Shown here piece by piece: positions 23,237 to 36,400 of a stretch of 64,000 bases of DNA. Made by a program: the position numbers and the translations under genes. The stretch is from Arbacia lixula (taxonomy: Eukaryota > Echinodermata > Echinoidea > Arbacioida > Arbaciidae). Every line of letters starts with the position of its first letter. Within the stretch, counting starts at the first letter, position 1. The notes beneath the pieces are model-generated. The model searched no databases and was not told the origin of the DNA. It saw only the letters and a program-made list of their open reading frames with translations. Location: positions 20,595,174-20,659,173 of the forward strand of contig OZ022592.1 of assembly GCA_963669155.1 (NCBI GenBank), in the 5' to 3' direction.

Positions 23237-23242
23237 TTTATT
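23237..23242 (-). terminator. candidate polyadenylation signal of the NLR gene
   Basis: AATAAA on the minus strand lies about 530 nt after the stop codon at 23771. It is plausible but not unique. Confidence 0.3.
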
Positions 23243-23770
23243 TCTTCCTTTCTTTTGAAGGTAGTAATTTTCTTTTTATCTTACCCATGTCTAAGGGATA
23301 CACCATCGTCAAACCAAACACGACACACATTTGATGGTGTACCAGTATTAAAAAAAAGAGCTTTCGTGGGTAATCTTACATTTTACAGGATTTGAGCAAG
23401 CAAGCTTCTACATACCGGACAGCGACTTAACCGCAAGGCCATTTCTAGTCCACAGATTATGACCGTATGCCAACTGGCTTCACACTATTATACTGAACCA
23501 ATTTTGAATTCTCGTTGTGAGAAGATAGTCAAATATACGTATAATGATGCCTTTTAAATGATATTAAATTGTATGTTGCAAAAATCTTAATATAGAATGT
23601 GAAATTTGGAAAATTCGTTGTACTTATCCCTTTCCCTCAGAAGTTAAAATAATGTTTCTTCTTGAAATATGAATATAATGAAGTAGACAGCAGAGCATTT
23701 CTTTTGAAAACATAATCATGATTACCTCACTACAAAGTTAACATCACGTAACAATGTTACAGCTTTTCTC

Positions 23771-24490
23771 TCAACGAGTAAATTTCCTTTTTTTGTCAGG
23801 GAAGTCATGGCTGACACGAGTGGATCCTGGTACCCCAGCAGTAGGGTCATCTAGGCTGACATGAGTAGATCCTGGTATCCCAGCAGTAGGGTCATCTTGG
23901 CTGACATGAGTGGATCCTGGTAGCCCAGCAGTAAGGTCATCTAGGCTGACATGAGTGGATCCTGGTAGCTCAGCAGTAGGGTCATCTTGGCTGACATGAG
24001 GGGATCCTGGTACCCCAGCAGTAGGGTCATCTAGGCTGACATGAGTGGATCCTGGTACCTCAGCAGTAGGGTCATCTTGGCTGACATGAGTAGATCCTGG
24101 TACCCCAGCAGTAGGGTCATGTAGGCTGACATGAGTGGATCCTGTTACCCCAGCAGTAGGGTCATCTTGGCTGACATGAGTGGATCCTGGTACCCGAGCA
24201 GTAGAGTCATCTTGGCTGACATGAGTGGATCCTGTTACCCCAGCAGTAGGGTCATCTTGGCTGACATGAGTTGATCCTGGTACCCCAGCAGTAGGGTCAT
24301 CTTGGCTGAGATGAGTGGATCCTGGTACCCCAGCAGTACGGTCATCTTGGCTGACATGAGTGGATCCTGGTACCCCAGCAGTAGGGTCATGTTGGCTGAC
24401 ATGAGTGGATCCTGGTATCCCAGCAGTAGGGTCATCTTGGCTGATGTCTTCATCATCACTTTCCTCGTCCTTCCTGTCAGCGTACCAAAC
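23771..24490 (-). CDS. NLR terminal exon: coding 45-bp minisatellite, about fourteen 15-aa repeats
   Basis: The exon starts at 24490 after TTTGATAG (phase 0) and ends with TGA at 23771-23773: 240 codons including the stop. It opens VWYADRKDEESDDEDIS, an acidic linker, followed by about fourteen repeats of QDDPTAGVPGSTHVS and the tail DFPDKKRKFTR. All units are exactly 45 bp apart from a 3-bp in-frame loss in the last one. I read every unit: none has a stop in this frame, although variants (CTAGAT for CAAGAT) create stops in a neighbouring frame. There is no start codon in this frame, as expected for an internal or terminal exon. KKRK near the end resembles a nuclear-localisation cluster, which is inference. 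The phase matches the preceding exon (26457-26355). Confidence 0.8.
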   Translation of the reverse strand, partial: VWYADRKDEESDDEDISQDDPTAGIPGSTHVSQHDPTAGVPGSTHVSQDDRTAGVPGSTHLSQDDPTAGVPGSTHVSQDDPTAGVTGSTHVSQDDSTARVPGSTHVSQDDPTAGVTGSTHVSLHDPTAGVPGSTHVSQDDPTAEVPGSTHVSLDDPTAGVPGSPHVSQDDPTAELPGSTHVSLDDLTAGLPGSTHVSQDDPTAGIPGSTHVSLDDPTAGVPGSTRVSHDFPDKKRKFTR

Positions 24491-27400
24491 CTATCAAACA
24501 AATAACATGACACGTTGTAACCAAAACATAGCACACTGTCGTATAGAGCTACATGAGAGGAAGTGATATTTAATCATACCATTGGGAGCATTAAAAGAGT
24601 TTTTTTTTTCCTTTCCAGGTAAAATTAAAACGAATACATTTGGTTACATATTTGCTCTTGTTATGACAATGATTCGAGGAGTAGTTGATACTTGGGATTG
24701 GGAAAGGGATGCTTTCACATATTCATCCAGAATACGAATATACGAAATTGGTGTTGGTAGTTTATACCTTCTATTCATACACGTGTAGGCCAATCTTTTT
24801 AGATATGTAGAGGTTCAATGTTCACTTGGTATTATGATCATTTTACTAAGTACTGTTAAATTGTTCTAGAGATATATTACACATAGTATCTAGATCTTTA
24901 TAGATGACATTGTAATTTAACGTTTGTTATGGGCTTCTTAAAATACGTTTATAGGGTCTTTGTTACGATTAAAATATATATGTGTTATTGTTATGAGCCC
25001 TAACAATACACAACGTGCATATGTAGTTGAATTGTCCTGCTTAAATATGTTGACACGAACTTGATGTCATTCTGGTATTGTTCTTCTAGAAGGAAGTCAT
25101 CACAATACGAAATCATTGTTATCCATTGTGCATGTACTATCATCACAGGCAGGGTATGTACAGTGTACTTATGCAGTCATTGAAAGACAAGTAATTATAT
25201 ATTAGATGTTTTCTTTTGTATAACCCAGGGTGCAAGACACGTTTACCTGACATGGGCTGTTGTAAAAGGTTTATTGGTATCAATGTGTTCAGGAGACCAG
25301 TCTGCACATTTTCTAGGTGGACTGCCTTTGCGATATGCTGCTGGAAAGAAATAGCAGCCACTATTTAAAATTGCCATTGTAGTATTGACCACTATTTAAG
25401 ATACCATTTGAACTAGACATTTTCCCACATCACATGATATATCATATTAAAGTGGATAACGTTTCCTACAGGATAGAACCATATTTGCTGGGCAAAGAAT
25501 CCGATGCAAAGAATATGACTTTTTATCATATTTCCCAAAGTTCTTAATGTCATTGTAATACACATTTCTTCATACATCCGAAAATGTATTAATTAACAAT
25601 ATGAAACTTGTCAGAAAACTGTTGAAGCATCTGTTCTATACGATGTGAACAAAATAATTATAGTGCTTATCTAGATGTGAAGCTGGAGTAATCTAAAGTC
25701 CATGCTAGCTTCTCTGCCATATGTTTAACACGTAAAACCGTATATTGGGTATGTATGTCGCTTGTGTCCATTATGGGCCTCTTCTGTCCACATTTTCTCC
25801 CATATTACAACTTATTACATGTCTGCATCATCATACTGATGTTTGGTAAAGAGAAGGGTGTTCCTAAAGGACATTTATACATACCCAAGCCTGATGCGGG
25901 TGACAATCTCCAAGTGAGGAACCCGCCTGAAACACAGGTTGTATTTTTAATGTATGTTTTTTATGCCTACCAATATTATTTCTGTTTTCACTGAGTCCTG
26001 GAATTAGCTGTATCGCTCTTAAATAATAGTACAGTAACATGTTGTACTGTTCTTGACATCCAATAGTGGTCAATACTTCATTTAAACGGCGGCAATTTTG
26101 AAAAATGGCTGCCATTTCTTTCCAGCAGCATATCACAAAGGTAGTCCACCTAAAAAATGTGCAGACTGGTCTCCTGATTACATTAATACCCAACGACCTT
26201 TTACAACAGCCCATGTCAGGTGGACCAACAAAAACGGAGTTTGCTCCCTCCCTGCGTGTATGCTGTGTTTACGCTTGCCCCCCCCCCCCCCCCCCCCAGT
26301 GATCTATACATGGTATGTTGTGAATAATAACGATGCACAGGTCAAGTGACATACCTTTTGTGGTGCGCTGTGATCTACCGTTACTCTCACTCTTCCTGCC
26401 CGGTTGACCTCCTCGGCAGCTGTGTCCAGGAGCGCATCCGGACCGCATCTTATTATCCTGTGAACAGAAACAAATATCAGCAAGAACACGGAAATGATTA
26501 ATGCACTGTATTTACGATTATTGCTCCATTGACGACAGAGAGAAATATTTGGAAAGTTCGATGGAATAAATGAATAATTATTGTCTCCTTGGTAGAATAA
26601 GCTGAGCTATAAGTTCAACGTTATGGAGTGTGTGGACACACTGCGTGTACACACACAAATGTCATGTATGTTATTATAGTACAGTATACATCGATAGAAT
26701 ATCAATCCTAGCACCATCGAATTTCCATCTAAAAACTTGAAAGAAAGTACTAGCCTAAGCGCGAACTCAGTTGTGGCTGCATGATTAATCATCAAAACGA
26801 AAATTTAACTTATTAAAAGTTTGGCTGCAATGTTTTTTTTCCTTTTGAGGTTGGGAAGCCCTTTCCAACAAATAATGAAACCCAGCAGTAATCAGCTGGA
26901 TACATTTACTATATAACGTGTTTCAAATGGTATAATTAATCTTCACAAACCATTTCAATAAAAGTGAAAAACATATCAATTTTTACTTTTAAAACGTAAC
27001 GAAGAGCTGTGACTTGCGCGCACTATTTAGTATTTCGGTCTCCCAACTCTGTAGGTTAAAGTTTTCGAACGAACCATTCAAAATCTAATCAATATCAGTC
27101 TGTTAAAGTCAGTTTCCAGTTTGATAATTGGGAGAGATGAACTTTCACACAATTGTCTTCAACTCCCGTTTTTTTTTTTTTTTTTTGCTTTTTAAACCTA
27201 ATTATTTTTTTTTTGACCTGCAAAAAAGGCTACCCTGTCTTCTATAATATTTATTTCTATAGTGAGATTTGTTGACTTAATATGTTCAATATGATGTCTT
27301 TCACAAAAGAGTGTTTGGTTCTCTCTTCCGTGGAAGGAATATCTTGTATTTTCGTCCGGGTCGTGCACATAAAATCAAAATTTTAATTATTTCACCTCAT

Positions 27401-30400
27401 AGTTCATGGATTGCAATTTGTTTCTGTCCTACTGATTGATGTCGGCTCAAAAGGTCACAGAAAATTCAATGTGCGGGGGTGTCTGCCCTACTGCGGTATG
27501 ACGATTCTGAATGCTTGATCTATAAGAGAGGCTCTCTCGTGTTCTTAAACTGCGTGCGTATCATATTATCAGCAACAGCAAAAAGAGGTTTCAGCTATGT
27601 AACTTAGTTTATCTCAGTTTGTGTACTTTTTTAGTATCCTTGATCGGCTCAATGTTATATGTGGTTTAAATCAACTTGCAGAGCCACATAGTAAAGACGG
27701 CAAGGGAAACTTTGGCTGGTTATCTAGAGCTGGGAGTGGGTCTTGGAGGGAATCCGCTTAAAGTTAGGATTACTAGAGTAACGTCCCTAATCGGTGGACT
27801 GGTACATGTATGCCAACTGTGATTGTGAGGACATTTTGCTATTTGAAGGTATTCCAAGTATTGTGGGGCACTTTACCTCCCTTATAACATATGATACCTG
27901 ATTTTGAGGGGTACAATACCACACATATATCCTTTTGTTAAACTAAGTCTGCGGGTGCTTTGCTCACACGCACACTCTACGGATATATCATAGAAAACAT
28001 GAAATGCTGTACGTGTTTTGTAACTTGTGAACAAGGTGCTAACATTCTTCCTTAGTTCCATTGATACTATGTGGATGATAATAAGTTATTTACATTTAAT
28101 ATTTGAAATGAACGCAAATATGTCAATTGTATTTTTCTTTCTTCCTTTCTAAGCAAACACATATAGGAAATACACGTAAATTTTCACTTTTGGGGTAAAC
28201 ATGAATGTGTTGATGTCAAATCGATACAATTTCTTTCTTTGGTATTGGTAAGCTAAGTTTCAATGTGTAATTTTGTCATTTTTTCTGCGCTTTCCAATGA
28301 TATAAGTACGATGTTGATTGGTTAAAAAAAACGTTTTATCTTTAAATAAATATTGATCAGACCACATGCCGAGCTCAAAGTTTGGCTCATCAACTCACTT
28401 TGCATGCAAACGTACATACGGACGAACCTCCACCCGCGCGCGCGCAATTCGTACGGCCGTGCGTACAACTATATAGGCCCTTTTACAAGGATGTAATATA
28501 TTTTGGTGAAGGTAACTGAGAATTTTAGTTCCAGTTGGGCCAAAGGGGAATTTGCATTTTCAAGGTTACTGCTTTTAATAGGGTGGTGCCCGCATAAAAA
28601 GTTTAGATTTTATATGCATATAAGGGAAACTTGATTTGAACTAAAGGATAAAACGCAGAATTTAAAAATGATGCGCTATAAGAAATTACGATACATATAA
28701 ATAAATAATATTGTCCCATTGCCAATATGACTAGGCATAAACACCAACAATGAGCTATTCACACACAGACACACCTCCTGTTGTTTACTAGGCCCATGGT
28801 TCGCGTGCAAAGCGAACGCTGGACTATTTATCTCTCAAGATGGAGATCAAAATATTATTTTGAAGGTTTGGGAGGGTGAAAATACTTTAAATGATCGAAA
28901 AAAAACCAATTGGTTTATTGTAAAACAGTAACCCTGCAGACATGTTTGGAGGCGTAGCAAATGATGCGAGCAGCTTAGCGTTGAGGCAAATCAAGGCGTG
29001 TAGGGGACAGCGGGGTTAATACGGACATAAAATGTCAGACTTTTGTATTAGCACAACGAGTAGTCCCATCATCAAATGGACATCGTATAATGTACATAAA
29101 ATTATGTGGAATGCCCTCATTATGGCATGGTTAATGGAAAACAGCGTTATTTTTTTCTAAAGTTATCTTTCAAAAAGTATTTTCATAGATGTCCGCTATT
29201 TATTCCCCGACCAAAAGTGGGGAATTACGGGCATGTGGTTAGGTAAATACGGACGGAAGATAAGGTTGACTGTTTCGAGCCTTGCCTAATTAAGCTACCC
29301 CATCCCAACGCTTAAGCAATGGAAGCAGATACTAACTACTCCCAACATATTTCTCTTATCTTTACTTCAGTGAAGTTTCTTAGTCTAAAATCCTATGCAT
29401 TGAGAGCGTACTAACATGTAAGCCTCATGTAATTTCATTAATGACAAGATATGGGACTGATTTGAATAACTAAAATGTTAATTCAGCTTAGATTTCTTTT
29501 ACTGAAACCAAACACAGGCCATAACGCAAGACGCAAGTTCTGTGGAACACGTTTTATTCTATATTTGAAAGGAACTTATCAATCTTTCAGACAGTTAATG
29601 AATTACCGTTTGAGTCACTGTGCTTAAAAAAGAAGAGCGGTAGTAAGTGAAGCTCAGTTTTACATTTTGTGAGAAATGTGAAAATAATAAACAATGTGGA
29701 TTTTTAAAGCAGAATTATCCTGAACGTATGGCATCCATGTTTCAAGTCGTTCTTCAGTGTTTTATTTTATAGGTGTACGTTCTGTGATGCGTGCAATCAT
29801 TATCATAAGCAGTGGAACTTACTTTTTATAACGGGCTTTAGGGGATAATGATGTATTCACCCTGTTATTTTAGATTCCTCGTTATAAAAAAGTAAAAATT
29901 ATAATATTACCGGTAATACAGGACAACATGGGATTTATGCTAAACAATGGATCACACTAAATAAAACTTTGTCGCAAAAATTACTGTAAATCTAACCCCG
30001 TGATAGCAACGAATCGATCAACTGAAATCTATAAACACATTTTTGGGGATAGAAATAACATTTTGTTTAATAACTTATCATTAAATGATGGAAATAAAAA
30101 AAAAATCCTGGAACTTGACTTATCACAAGCAGAGCATCTCAGCCAGGATAGATTTAGAACGACATCTATCGCGATAGTCCTAAAACAGGCCTGTCTGGTA
30201 TTACCCCATGTCCGTATTTACCCCGCTCTCCCCTACCGATGATGCGCGCTATCGTGTGTTCCCAAGCAACGTCCTGAATCTGGACTAGACATTATAAGAG
30301 CGGGTTTTCAAAGTATGAATGATTTGTTTTGAATGTTAAAAATGATCCTCAACACGTTTTTACAAGTTTTACAACAATGGGCTACTGAAAAAAAAAAACG

Positions 30401-33400
30401 ATCATCCACATCGTGTTGTTTTACGGACCTAGAGATCGGGCCTTAGCGCTCGCCGTATACGAAGTGTATATCTCAAAAAAGAAAAACATATTTTCTGATT
30501 TCAAAACTGAAAACATTTGTCTTGCTTTATACTTTGGTGGTGCAGTGATTATACGCCCCCCCTCCCCCCCCCCCTCCCCCCCCCCCCCCATATATATTAT
30601 ATATCCATGCTCCTGTTTGTAATAGAGAGAGTGTACATCATGGCACGAGCACTGTCAATCACACGGCTTTACCTGAGAACCCTGAGATGTGGATGACTGG
30701 AGATTGAACGCAGCAATGATCGTGCATCATCACTTCTCCACGTGTAGTCAGTGACAGTCAGCTTAAGGAGATGAGGGAAGACTGTGGGCAGCTTCTCTAG
30801 GTAGGCGGATGCACGACGTGTTATGTCTGCACTGCCTTCCTCAGGTATGACGTTGAGTACTGTGACGCCGGGTAGCTGGAGCTGGGCTGGCAGATCATAG
30901 TAAATCTCCACATCCACCACCAGGGTGACTCTCTTCAGGGAGGGGAACACAGCGTTCATGTCACCATACGTCCACTTAGACAGTATCCAGCCATCTACCG
31001 TCAGCCTGGTCAGCGGGCAGGGAGGGGTGCTGTCCCCACCAGCAGCCTGCAACCATAACACACAACACGTCATAAAAGATGATCAGCGTAACATTGCAAT
31101 ACTATTCCTTTCTAATCGTGGCAAAAAAGAACAAAAACCTAATGGTTTTTCATTCAAATAATCGACATACATGTCAATGTTTTGTGTTTTGTTCAATGAT
31201 AATGACGATACGTACTGATTCTAATATACATAGCGCATAGCACACGGTAATCAAATATGTTTCTCTGCACTGTAGAGAAAAAACTATGAAATACATGAGG
31301 TACTGTATGTTCAAACAAAAATTAGCACATTATGAATGCATTCGTCTTCTATGCGATCTAATATTCATCACGGGAATCATTTTTGTAAGTTCCGAAAGAT
31401 TGTTGGATAAGCATGTGGCAGGGCGGGTCAGCGAGGCTGCGTTCACTAGATTGCCTGGTCAGAACTGGTGAAATACCAAATACATGTTCTCATTAGAATC
31501 AATTTTTATAACAACGAAATGAAAAAAAATAAGTAGGTGCAAAATTATGAAAACACTTCATGGCGAACAACACCATTTTGAATGAAAGACGAGGATGAAC
31601 GGGAAGCCAATTAAGTCTCTTATAATGAAAGAAAAAGATTCCTGTTTTCTAAACACGGTATATAGGACGAGCTGCAGAGTTCTGCATAACCTGCATATGT
31701 TGGACTTGACAAGCCAGGAATCCCAGAAGGGAGGCTGTTACATAAATCAAGGAGACACTTTAAAATGCATGACCTCAGCGCTTAGAAGTTTGTATATTAC
31801 AAATTTTATGAATTTGGAGAAGTGTAGAAGTAGCAGATCTGCATTTTGTGAATTGGCCATAGTAAATTCATCATCAAACTTTGCACCGCAATTAAACACT
31901 TCCTCACAAAATTGTCCCGTGCGCCATCCAAACCAATGTAAAATGTAGGATTCTGTCGAACAAAACGAGAGGATATGTGAAAAATTTAATCTTGCTTCTA
32001 TTGGGCTTAACCCTTTCTCTGTCAGATAAGAAAAAAATAGGAATTGTGCGTATCACAAGTGCACAAATGCGACAGTAGCGTATACTGAGTTCAGATCGTT
32101 TACTTCTGACCATTCTTTAATCACTTGAACACGATGAACCATTTGTGATTAACATCGCCTAAATCCGAATGCTGTAATTCTACAATTTAGTACCATCGGC
32201 GTAAAACATTAGATGACTCTTGTAGCATACTAGTAGTGTATAGTGTACCTGGGGTCCAACACAAACTTTTCTTCTCTTTGGAGAAAATACTGTTTTCATG
32301 AATTAATTGTGTTAATTAAATGTTGTTTCTTTTTTGTTTTGTTTATTATACGTGAATTCACATTGCTGTTTTGGTTGTGTGTTTGTTTGCTTTTTAGGTG
32401 GAAATATAAAATTGAATCTTGAATAGTGAAAATAACATGGATCTGTCACTGTTTTGCGTGTGCGTGCATGTATAAGTATGTGTATGCGTATGCGTCTGTG
32501 TGTTTGTGTGGATGCGCACGTGTGCATCTGTCTGTATAAGTGTGTGTGAGAGTGAAGAAGGGGAAGGGGGGTGGCCTGGCAAGTAAATTAGTATAAAAAT
32601 TACCTGGAAACTAGTTTTGGATTCGATTTTGTAGTCGAAGTCAACATCTGGATTTTGGAAAGCATTATCTGACCATGGTTACTATTTATCATGTAAATGT
32701 GAACAATATATTTTAAAAAACGAGAGAGATACAGTACAGACTGGCTTTATCAGTATTTCCTTGTTATCAGCATGAAGTATAACGTAAACAGTGGAACATA
32801 ATATGTAGTATAAAGTGTTAATGGGTGGTCCCTAAACCGGCCCGCGTATTCTGCTCAATGCGCGTTATCGAAGGTTCGATGCGCGATTGTGCATTTTCGC
32901 ATAAAATTTGTCACAATTGGTCACAATCCTCAACATCAGGGTGTAATGAGATTTTTTAACCATTATGTAAAGAACACAAACTTGTTAAGCCTGTTACAAG
33001 TATTCATACAGCTCCACACTGCACATGTCTACCTCACGCCCCTCTCCATCTCCCACTTAGTACTCAAAAAGCACGAATCTTGGAAGAAAATTTTTTTCAG
33101 TGTGTACATATAACGATTGCACATTTTCGTTCACAATATCTCTTGTTTTCAACTTGCGTTCGTAATTCCATGATTTTCTCGTTGATCGCATAAAGTTTTC
33201 CATGTTTCATGCCACTGGAAGGAACATGCATGCTCTTAAAGACGCAATACTGGAGGGCATTTCATGAACGTTGTCTGCACTGACCAAATGATCAGTGCTG
33301 ACAACTTCAGTGAAATCCTCGGTTTTGATTGGCTAAGAGGCACTAGCCTCTGACTGTTACTATGGTAACTGTCAGAAAAAAGACAGCTTGTCAGACGAAA

Positions 33401-36400
33401 AATGTTCATGAAACGCCCTCCTGGTGAAATGTCGGTATTGTACTCGTCGGATTGACGGATATATCGAACATTATCGGTTAGGGCCGGTTTCAAGCTTCAG
33501 TGAAGTGAATGTGTGGTGTTTTACTGAGCGATATTTGAATCGCAATTCTCAAAGCTTTCTCTCTAATCTTCAATCCAAAATTATTTCTTTAAAAAGCATA
33601 TTTTGTTGATCTGTGAGTGATATTTCAGTGTTTAATATCTTTATATTGGTATGCAAAATATTCAAAAGAGGCACCCGAATCATAAATGTAAAGTTAAAGA
33701 TACAGATACAGAACGGACTGACTGTACCATTATTTCATTCTTAGCAGTAATGATATAGATATTCAATCACTAAGAACACTCACTCGAAATATGTAATTAA
33801 ATCAAAGTAGCTTTTTGTAAAGTAACTACTGTATATTCGCGCATCGAGTGTTCGATAACGCGCATCTGAGCAGAAATACGCGATACGCGAGGGCCGCTTT
33901 CAAGGGTAGGGCCAGGGGCCGTGGTTTGTGGATCACTCACTCTACCTGTGTGCCAGAAGAGTGCTGCGAAGCAGGGCAAGAATGACTACTCGCTCGTATT
34001 TGCACACAAAAAGTGTAACTTGTTATGGTACCTGTGTATGGTATGATCATTTATAACAGAAATACACAATGTTAATAAGCAAGAGCGGACGCAGATTAAC
34101 ATGGTCAATTAATGCTTTGTATAGCTGGTGTTGAGGTTCCGCCTCGAAAAACTCAGGTACACTTATTTTGGACTAGTCTAGAGCTTATTTTAGGCCACCT
34201 CAGTATTTTGGAAGAAAGTATGTGTCATTTCTGGAATACATAACAAACTGACTGCATCATTATTTCCTTGTTAGCAGTGTTGATACATATTTGCAAACGC
34301 TAATAACACAGACACCCACATGGAAAATAAAGTCAATGTAACTTTTGTAAATGAACTATTTATCAACTAGTCGAGCTTGTATTAGTACCTGTGTGCCTGA
34401 AGCCTTCGATGCTAATGCTGAGAAGAAGCCATCGTGAAAGCCACAGTTGTTGAGACTGACCTTTGTCAGACTGGGTGCTCGGCACACAAACAAACCAAGA
34501 TCACGTGATGATGCAGACGCATTCATCTCATCAAGGTCCATCCCGATCAGATCTAAGCTCTCGATCTGTACAAAGTGATCCCAAAACGATGAGAACAGAA
34601 ATTCATAAGATTTAGAAACAAGAGCGCACACAGTTTGACGTGATCAATTAATGCTTTTTAAAGTCCATGTCGATGTAAAATTTAATTTGTATATAGCTGG
34701 TTATGAAATTGATGAAATGGTAGTACCTGTGTGCCTGTTCAAAGCCTTCGATGCTAATGCTGAGAAGAAGCCATCGTGAAAGCTACACCCGTAGAGACCG
34801 ACCTTTGTCAGACTGGGTGCTCCGCACACAAACAGACCACAAACAGACACGATCAATTAATGCTATTTAGGGCCTATAGCCTACCCTATGTTGAGGTTCC
34901 GCCTAAAAAAAAAGAAAACCTCTAAACTTATTTTGGACTAGTCTAGAGCTTATTTTAGGCCACCTCAACAATTACATTTTTGAAGGAAGTATTTTTGGTT
35001 CTACGTGATGTGCTTAATTTGAAGATTTAATATGCCTACATTTTATTAACAAGATTATAACAAGTCTACAAGATCATAAATAAAAAAAAGTACAAACTGA
35101 CTATCGTTATTTCCTTGTCAGCACTATTAATACACACTTTCAATCACTAAGAACACTCACACAAAGTTCATGAAATATAGTCAACGTGTGTTACAAAAAT
35201 AATTCATTAACTTGTCACATTTGTTATAGTACCTGTGTGCCTGAAGCCTTCGATGCTAATGCTGAGAAGAAGCCATTGTGAAAGCTACAGCAGTAGAGAC
35301 TGACCTTTGTCAGACTGGGTGCTCCGCACACAAACAGACCAAGATCACGTGATGATGCAGACGCATTCATCTCAAGGTTCATGTAGCTCAGATCTAAGCT
35401 CTCGATCTGTACAAAGTGATCCCAAAACGATGAGAACAGAAATTCATAAGATTTAGAAACAAGAGCTCACACAGTTTGACGTGATCAATTAATGCTTTTT
35501 AAAGTCCATGTCGATGTAAAATTTAATTTGTAAATACCTGGTTTTGAAATTGTTGAACTTTATAGTACCTGTGTGCCTGAAGCCTTCGATGCTAATGCTG
35601 AGAAGAAGCCATCGTGAAATCTACACCAGTAGAGACGGACCTTTGTCAGACTAGGTGCTCCGCACACAAACAGACACGATCAATTAATGCTATTTAGGGC
35701 CTATAGCCTACCCTATGTTAAGGTTCCGCCTACAAAAAACCTCTAAACTTATTTTGGACTAGTCTAGAGCTTATTTTAGGCCACCTCAACAATTACATTT
35801 TTGAAGGAAGTATTTTTGGTTCTATGTGATGTGCTTAATTTGCAGATTATAGGCCTACATTTTATTAACAAGATTATAACAAGACCATAATATAATTACA
35901 GTACAAACTGACTATCGTTATTTCATTGTCAGCACTATTAATACACACTTTCAATCACTAAGAACACTCACACAAAGTTCATGAAATATAGTGAACGTGT
36001 GTTAAAAAAAAATCATTAACTTGTCACATTTGTTATATTACCTGTGTTTCTGAAGCCTTCGATGCTAATGCTGAGAAGAAGCCATCGTGAAAGCTACACC
36101 CGTAGAGACGGACCTTTGTCAGACTGGGTGCTCGGCACACAAACAGACCAAGATCACGTGATGATGCAGACGCATTCATCTCATCAAGGTACATCTCGCT
36201 CAGATCTAAGCTCTCGATCTGTACAAAGTGATCCCAAAACGATGAGAACAGAAATTCATAAGATTTAGAAACAAGAGCGCACACAGTTTGACGTGATCAA
36301 TTAATTCTTTTTAAAGTCCATGTCGATGTAAAATTTAATTTGTAAATACCTGGGGCCGTATTCCATAAACATCTAAGAATTTTTGCTTAAGTCTAAGCAA

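Larger units (their letters stand above)
24491..26354. other. last intron of the NLR gene
   Basis: AT-rich, with an inverted repeat pair (25247-25363 and 26105-26221) and a poly(C) run near 26280. No coding exon was found. Confidence 0.55.

Noticed and set aside
23812..24445. CRISPR-like regular repeat array
   Set aside because: Units are contiguous 45-bp copies without unique spacers, and the genome is animal. It is a coding minisatellite.
24302..24505. Plus-strand frame through the minisatellite (ADMSGSWYPSS repeats)
   Set aside because: Wrong strand for the gene, interrupted by TAG in several units, and without flanking support.
24235..24534. ATG-initiated 99-aa frame across the minisatellite (MTLLLGYQDPLMSAK repeats)
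   Set aside because: It is closed by stops in other units and begins inside the intron. The frame one base over is open across the whole array, matches exon phases and ends in a proper stop.
31595..31948. 117-aa plus-strand ORF in the NLR intron
   Set aside because: No domain, no splice support, composition like surrounding AT-rich DNA.
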